Below are positions 6,983 through 9,679 of a stretch of DNA of 9,679 bases, piece by piece. The stretch covers positions 1 to 9,679 of the forward strand of contig JAEYOJ010000043.1 of assembly GCA_023411815.1 (NCBI GenBank). The letters are read 5' to 3'. The notes beneath the pieces were generated by a model. It saw only the letters and a list, made by a program, of their open reading frames with translations. It searched no databases and had not been told where the DNA came from. The DNA is from Pseudomonadota bacterium (GTDB lineage: Bacteria; Desulfobacterota; Desulfovibrionia; Desulfovibrionales; Desulfovibrionaceae). How positions within the stretch are numbered: position 1 is the first letter of the stretch; each line of letters opens with the position of its first letter. The translations under genes and the position numbers were made by a program.

Positions 6983-6995
6983 GGTCTGGTCCGCC

Positions 6996-7015
6996 TGGGG
7001 CCGATAGCGGCCCCA
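6996..7015 (-). other. GC-rich stem-loop in the permease leader
   Basis: On the minus strand, TGGGGCCG, loop CTAT, CGGCCCCA forms a perfect 8-bp stem 13 bases upstream of the ribosome-binding site. It lies where an untranslated leader is expected. It may affect translation or RNA stability, but leaves the ribosome-binding site free. Confidence 0.5.
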
Positions 7016-7068
7016 CATGGCAGGCTACATCATGAGGCGATCTGCTCAAAGTCTTAGACCGAGGAAAA

Positions 7069-7094
7069 ATCTAACGCGCTAAACGATCTAGCGC
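7069..7094. promoter_or_regulatory. Direct and inverted repeats in the permease/DUF362 divergent region
   Basis: ATCTAACGC (7069-7077) and ATCTAGCGC (7086-7094) match at 8 of 9 bases and start 17 bp apart. Overlapping them, GCGCTA (7076-7081) and TAGCGC (7089-7094) form an exact dyad around 7 bases. The site lies about 100 bp upstream of both the permease start (6970) and the DUF362 start (7194), where a shared regulator could bind. I cannot name the regulator. Confidence 0.4.
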
Positions 7095-7123
7095 CCTCGT
7101 CCCGAGGCGGCAGCCGTTCGGCC

Positions 7124-7152
7124 TTGCCCCGGAGCGCCGTGGTCACTATGAT
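7124..7152 (+). promoter_or_regulatory. Candidate sigma70-type promoter for the DUF362 gene
   Basis: TTGCCC (7124-7129) and TATGAT (7147-7152, five of six bases of the -10 consensus) are separated by exactly 17 bases. Transcription would start near 7159, giving a leader of about 35 nt before the ATG at 7194, which includes AAGGAG at 7182-7187. Confidence 0.55.
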
Positions 7153-7193
7153 GCCGCCTTCCCGGACTGACGGCAAAGACCAAGGAGCACATC

Positions 7194-8306
7194 ATGTCCA
7201 CGAGCACGGTCTGGTTCTGGAACCTGCGGGCCTCGCGCAAGGCCCCCTTCGAGCAGCGCATGCACCGTCTGCTCAAGGCCGCCGGCGCGGCCGAGCACGT
7301 GCGTCCAGGCGACCTGCTGGCGCTCAAGATGCACTTCGGCGAGGCCGGGGTGACCACGTTCATCACGCCCATCCACGTGCGGCCCATCGTGGGCTTCTTC
7401 CGCAAGGCCGGGGCCAAGCCCTTCCTGACCGACACCAACACGCTCTACGCCGGCCACCGCGGCGAGGCCGTGTCGCACAAGCTGCAGGCCGCGCTGCACG
7501 GCTTCGACCCGAACGTTCTGGGCGCGCCGGTCATCATCGCCGACGGCCTGCGCAGCACCAACGAAACCGCCGTGTTCTTCCAGGGCAGGCATATCTCCAC
7601 GGCCTACCTGGCCGGCGACATCGTCAACGCCGATCTGCTCGTGACGCTCAGCCACTTCAAGGGCCACGAGCTGGCCGGATTCGGCGGCGCGCTCAAGAAC
7701 GTGGCCATGGGCTGCGCCACCCGCCGGGGCAAGATGCAGCAGCACGGCTGCCTGGCTCCCCAGCTGCACCCGGACAACTGCAAGGGCTGCGGCATCTGCG
7801 TGGAGGTCTGCGCGCCAGGAGCGCTGCGCATGGGCGAGGACAAGCGCATAAGCGTGGACAAGGACCTCTGCGCCGGCTGCGGGGCCTGTTTCCACGCCTG
7901 CGCGCACCACGGCGTGGAGATCGACTGGCGCACGGACATCAACGAGTTCCTGGGACGCATGATGGAGTACGCCGCCGCGACCCTGCTCACGCGCGCCAGG
8001 CCCACGCTGCACGTGAGCTTCGTCATGGGCGTGACCCCGAACTGCGACTGCGTGGGCTTCTCGGACGCGCCCGTCTGTCCGGATATCGGCGTGCTGGCCT
8101 CCTGGGACCCCGTGGCCCTGGATCAGGCCTGCCTGGACCTGGTCACGGCCGCGCCGCCGCTCTACCCGAGCAGCCTGCCCGCGGGCCTCGCGCCGGGCCA
8201 GGACAAGCTGCACGCCCTGACGCCCTCCTTGCCCTCGGACATGGGTTTGGCCTATGCCGAATCCCTGGGCCTAGGCAGCCGCGCCTATGAGCTAAAGGCG
8301 ATATGA
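7194..8306 (+). CDS. DUF362 protein with two [4Fe-4S] ferredoxin motifs
   Basis: This 370-residue cytosolic iron-sulfur protein shows DUF362 hallmarks: LKMHFGEAG (44-52), the LSHFKGHELAGFGGALKNVAMG stretch (152-173), and C-terminal TPNCDCVGFSDAPVCPDIGVLASWDPVALDQACLDL (281-316). Two complete CxxCxxCxxxC motifs sit in the middle: C196, C199, C202, C206 and C226, C229, C232, C236. They should hold two [4Fe-4S] clusters, although the usual proline after the last cysteine is alanine in both. Further cysteines at 174, 186, 284, 286 and 295 may bind another cofactor or metal. DUF362 proteins are common in anaerobes; electron transfer is presumed but no reaction is established. The ATG at 7194 has AAGGAG six bases upstream. 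The gene is monocistronic, divergent from the permease operon and followed by a double hairpin. Confidence 0.93.
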   Translation: MSTSTVWFWNLRASRKAPFEQRMHRLLKAAGAAEHVRPGDLLALKMHFGEAGVTTFITPIHVRPIVGFFRKAGAKPFLTDTNTLYAGHRGEAVSHKLQAALHGFDPNVLGAPVIIADGLRSTNETAVFFQGRHISTAYLAGDIVNADLLVTLSHFKGHELAGFGGALKNVAMGCATRRGKMQQHGCLAPQLHPDNCKGCGICVEVCAPGALRMGEDKRISVDKDLCAGCGACFHACAHHGVEIDWRTDINEFLGRMMEYAAATLLTRARPTLHVSFVMGVTPNCDCVGFSDAPVCPDIGVLASWDPVALDQACLDLVTAAPPLYPSSLPAGLAPGQDKLHALTPSLPSDMGLAYAESLGLGSRAYELKAI

Positions 8307-8316
8307 GCAGCAAGAG

Positions 8317-8377
8317 CCGGGAGAGGGGCGCCACCCCTCTCCCGGACCCTCACCCGCCAGGGAGCGGCGCTCCCTTG
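8317..8377 (+). terminator. Composite two-hairpin element after the DUF362 gene (copy B)
   Basis: Starting ten bases after the stop codon, the first stem is CCGGGAGAGGGG, loop CGCCA, CCCCTCTCCCGG (8317-8345). The linker ACCCTCACCCG follows, then the second stem CCAGGGAGC, loop GGC, GCTCCCTTG (8357-8377, one internal mismatch), then ACCCCCCTTTATT. Layout and second-stem sequence match copy A after htpG; the first stem differs in sequence yet remains fully paired. The T-rich end suits a terminator. Confidence 0.7.
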
Positions 8378-8400
8378 ACCCCCCTTTATTCAGAGATATG

Positions 8401-8417
8401 GCCCGCTTCGCGCGGGC
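8401..8417. repeat. Short GC stem-loop in the DUF362/GGDEF-EAL gap
   Basis: GCCCGC (8401-8406) and GCGGGC (8412-8417) form a perfect 6-bp stem with a five-base loop, just after copy B. It is one of several inverted repeats in the 278-bp convergent gap, which holds no credible gene. Confidence 0.4.
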
Positions 8418-8453
8418 TGGACGCAGGACGTCTGTGTCGGCTGAGAATGCTCG

Positions 8454-8487
8454 CGGCTGAATGGCTGGCTCCGCGGCCATTCGGCCG
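8454..8487. repeat. Long inverted repeat in the DUF362/GGDEF-EAL gap
   Basis: CGGCTGAATGGC (8454-8465) pairs with GCCATTCGGCCG (8476-8487) with a single G-T wobble; two further bases on the inner side extend the stem to 14 pairs around a six-base loop. It lies midway between the ends of two converging genes. Confidence 0.6.
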
Positions 8488-8500
8488 CGCATAGCAGGTC

Positions 8501-8567
8501 CAGGGCGCGCCCTGCTTCGGATAGGGTCCTGGCAGGTGGAGTCCGGTAAGGGCAAAGCCCTTACCGG
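8501..8567 (-). terminator. Rearranged composite hairpin element after the GGDEF-EAL gene (copy C)
   Basis: In the sense of the GGDEF-EAL gene, the first stem is CCGGTAAGGGC, loop TTT, GCCCTTACCGG (8567-8543), beginning 17 bases after the stop codon. Then come ACTCCACCTGCCAGG, similar to the linker plus the start of the second stem in copies A and B, an unrelated 13-base interruption, and the exact palindrome CAGGGCGCGCCCTG (8514-8501) followed by GACC. It looks like a degenerate or rebuilt member of the same element. Confidence 0.55.
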
Positions 8568-8584
8568 CTCATGTGCAATCCGCG

Positions 8585-9679
8585 CTAGCCCTTATGCCGC
8601 TTGAGCAACTCCAGGTACTTCTCCGGCGGCAAGGGCTTGCTGAAGTGAAAGCCCTGGTACTCGTCGCAGCGCAGGCCCAGGATGAAGTTGAGCTGCTGGG
8701 GCGTTTCAACGCCTTCGGCGATGACCTTGAGATCCAGGCTCTGGGCCATGGAGATGATGGTCGTGGTGATGGCGATGTCGCTCGGGTCCGTGGGGATGCC
8801 GCGGATGAACGACTGGTCGATCTTGAGCGCGCCCAGGGGGAAGTGTTTGAGGTAGGCCAGGGACGAGTAGCCGGTGCCGAAGTCGTCGATGGCCACGGCC
8901 AGGCCTAGGTCCTTGAGCCGGCGCAGCGTGGCCATGGTCTGGTCCACGTCCTGCACCAGGGAGCTTTCCGTGATCTCCAGCTCCAGCAGGCGGCTGTCGA
9001 AACCGGTGCGCTCCAGCACGCGCTCCACCGTGCCCACGAGGTCCTTCTGGCGGAACTGGCGCGGGGAGAGGTTCACGGACAGGTACTGCTCCGGAAAGCC
9101 GGCATCCTGAAAGGCCTTGGTCCGGCGACAGGCCTGCTCCAGGATCTGCTCGCCCAGGGGCAGGATAAGGCCTGTCTCCTCGGCCAGGGAGATGAACTCG
9201 CCGGGCGGAATGATCGTGCCGTCGGGCTTGATCCAGCGCGCCAGGGCCTCGGAGCCGACCACCGAGCCGTCGCGCAGGCCGACGCGCGGCTGGAACCAGG
9301 GCTGTATGTCGCCGTGCTCCAGGGCCTTGCGCAGCTCGCCCTCCACGGTCATGCGCCGCACCGCGCGCTCGTTGAGCACCGGGGTATAGAGCTGGAAGGT
9401 GTTGCGGCCCTTCTCCTTGGCCCGGTACATGGCCATGTCAGCGTTCTTGAGGAGCGTTTCGGCGTCGGTTCCGTCGTCGGGATACAAGGCGATGCCCACC
9501 GAAGGCGTGGCGGTCAGTTCGTAGCCCCGGATGTGAAACGGCGCGCGGAAGGCCTCCAGGATACGCGCGGCCGCCGCAGCGGCCAGGTTGTCGCCGTCCA
9601 GGGCCTCGACCATGACCGCGAACTCGTCGCCGCCCAGGCGCGCCACCGTGTCCTCGGTGTGCGCCGCCTCCTTGAGCCG
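8585..9679 (-). CDS. GGDEF-EAL cyclic-di-GMP protein (partial, 5' end off the right edge)
   Basis: The 364 visible residues cover the last two-thirds of a GGDEF domain and a full EAL domain. GGDEF lies at 16-20, within VARLGGDEFAVMVE. The product-inhibition site five residues before it reads HTED instead of RxxD. The EAL domain has SEALARW (143-149), SVNLSPRQF (201-209), LELEITES (232-239), IDDFGTGYSSL (264-274), LKIDQSFI (285-292), IAEGVET (320-326) and QGFHFSKP (342-349). The metal-binding and catalytic residues E144, N203, E235, D265, D266, K286, E322 and Q342 are all present, so phosphodiesterase activity towards cyclic di-GMP is likely. The GG(D/E)EF signature itself is intact, so cyclase activity or GTP-regulated hydrolysis is possible. 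Sensory domains would lie upstream, beyond the window. The protein ends shortly after the EAL domain (KRHKG). Confidence 0.95.
   Translation of the reverse strand, partial: RLKEAAHTEDTVARLGGDEFAVMVEALDGDNLAAAAAARILEAFRAPFHIRGYELTATPSVGIALYPDDGTDAETLLKNADMAMYRAKEKGRNTFQLYTPVLNERAVRRMTVEGELRKALEHGDIQPWFQPRVGLRDGSVVGSEALARWIKPDGTIIPPGEFISLAEETGLILPLGEQILEQACRRTKAFQDAGFPEQYLSVNLSPRQFRQKDLVGTVERVLERTGFDSRLLELEITESSLVQDVDQTMATLRRLKDLGLAVAIDDFGTGYSSLAYLKHFPLGALKIDQSFIRGIPTDPSDIAITTTIISMAQSLDLKVIAEGVETPQQLNFILGLRCDEYQGFHFSKPLPPEKYLELLKRHKG

Noticed and set aside
5739..7049. 436-residue minus-strand open frame overlapping the permease
   Set aside because: Out-of-frame reading of the permease gene; the product is a repetitive H/G/R/P string without domains, while the other frame has clear TauE/SafE motifs.
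7124..8290. 388-residue plus-strand frame overlapping the DUF362 gene
   Set aside because: A +1-type shadow rich in R, G, A and P; the frame starting at 7194 has the ferredoxin motifs and a proper ribosome-binding site.

Overview
The window is GC-rich and strongly codon-biased. It looks like chromosomal DNA of a Desulfovibrio-type sulfate reducer (Desulfovibrionaceae). That assignment is inference from base composition, the gene mix (ferredoxin-type DUF362 protein, long TauE/SafE permease with a two-helix partner, HtpG, GGDEF-EAL) and paired GC-rich hairpins after genes. It is not proven by any marker gene. No mobile element, CRISPR array, tRNA or rRNA gene is visible.

Left part (1-4508): a minus-strand bioD (dethiobiotin synthetase) runs off the left edge. 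It has its own candidate sigma70-type promoter (TTGCCA-N17-TATCCT) and is separated from the upstream minus-strand htpG (Hsp90) by three strong inverted repeats. Divergent from htpG is a plus-strand gene for an unrecognised protein with an HExxH motif. It converges on a minus-strand LysR-family regulator resembling the LrhA branch.

Middle part (4509-7018): a 105-bp divergent region with a CTATTC-N11-GAATAG dyad separates the regulator from a small arginine-rich DUF1127 protein. That gene converges on a two-gene minus-strand operon: a TauE/SafE-family anion permease followed, one base after its stop codon, by a two-helix membrane protein with a large extracytoplasmic domain. The spacing and a ribosome-binding site inside the permease gene point to translational coupling and a shared job. 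A bidirectional-looking hairpin lies between the converging genes.

Right part (7019-9679): divergent from the permease operon is a DUF362 protein with two intact [4Fe-4S] motifs, behind a good candidate promoter (TTGCCC-N17-TATGAT). It converges on a GGDEF-EAL cyclic-di-GMP protein that runs off the right edge. Its EAL active site is intact and its GGDEF inhibitory site is degenerate. The 278-bp convergent gap is packed with inverted repeats.

The most unusual pattern is non-coding. The DNA just after htpG and after the DUF362 gene carries the same composite element, always in the sense of the gene it follows: a first hairpin whose arm sequence varies but stays self-complementary, a 10-11 nt ACCC-rich linker, then a nearly invariant second hairpin and GACCC. 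A rearranged third copy follows the GGDEF-EAL gene. The protein-coding genes are mostly ordinary housekeeping or regulatory genes; two are uncharacterised (the HExxH protein and the permease partner).
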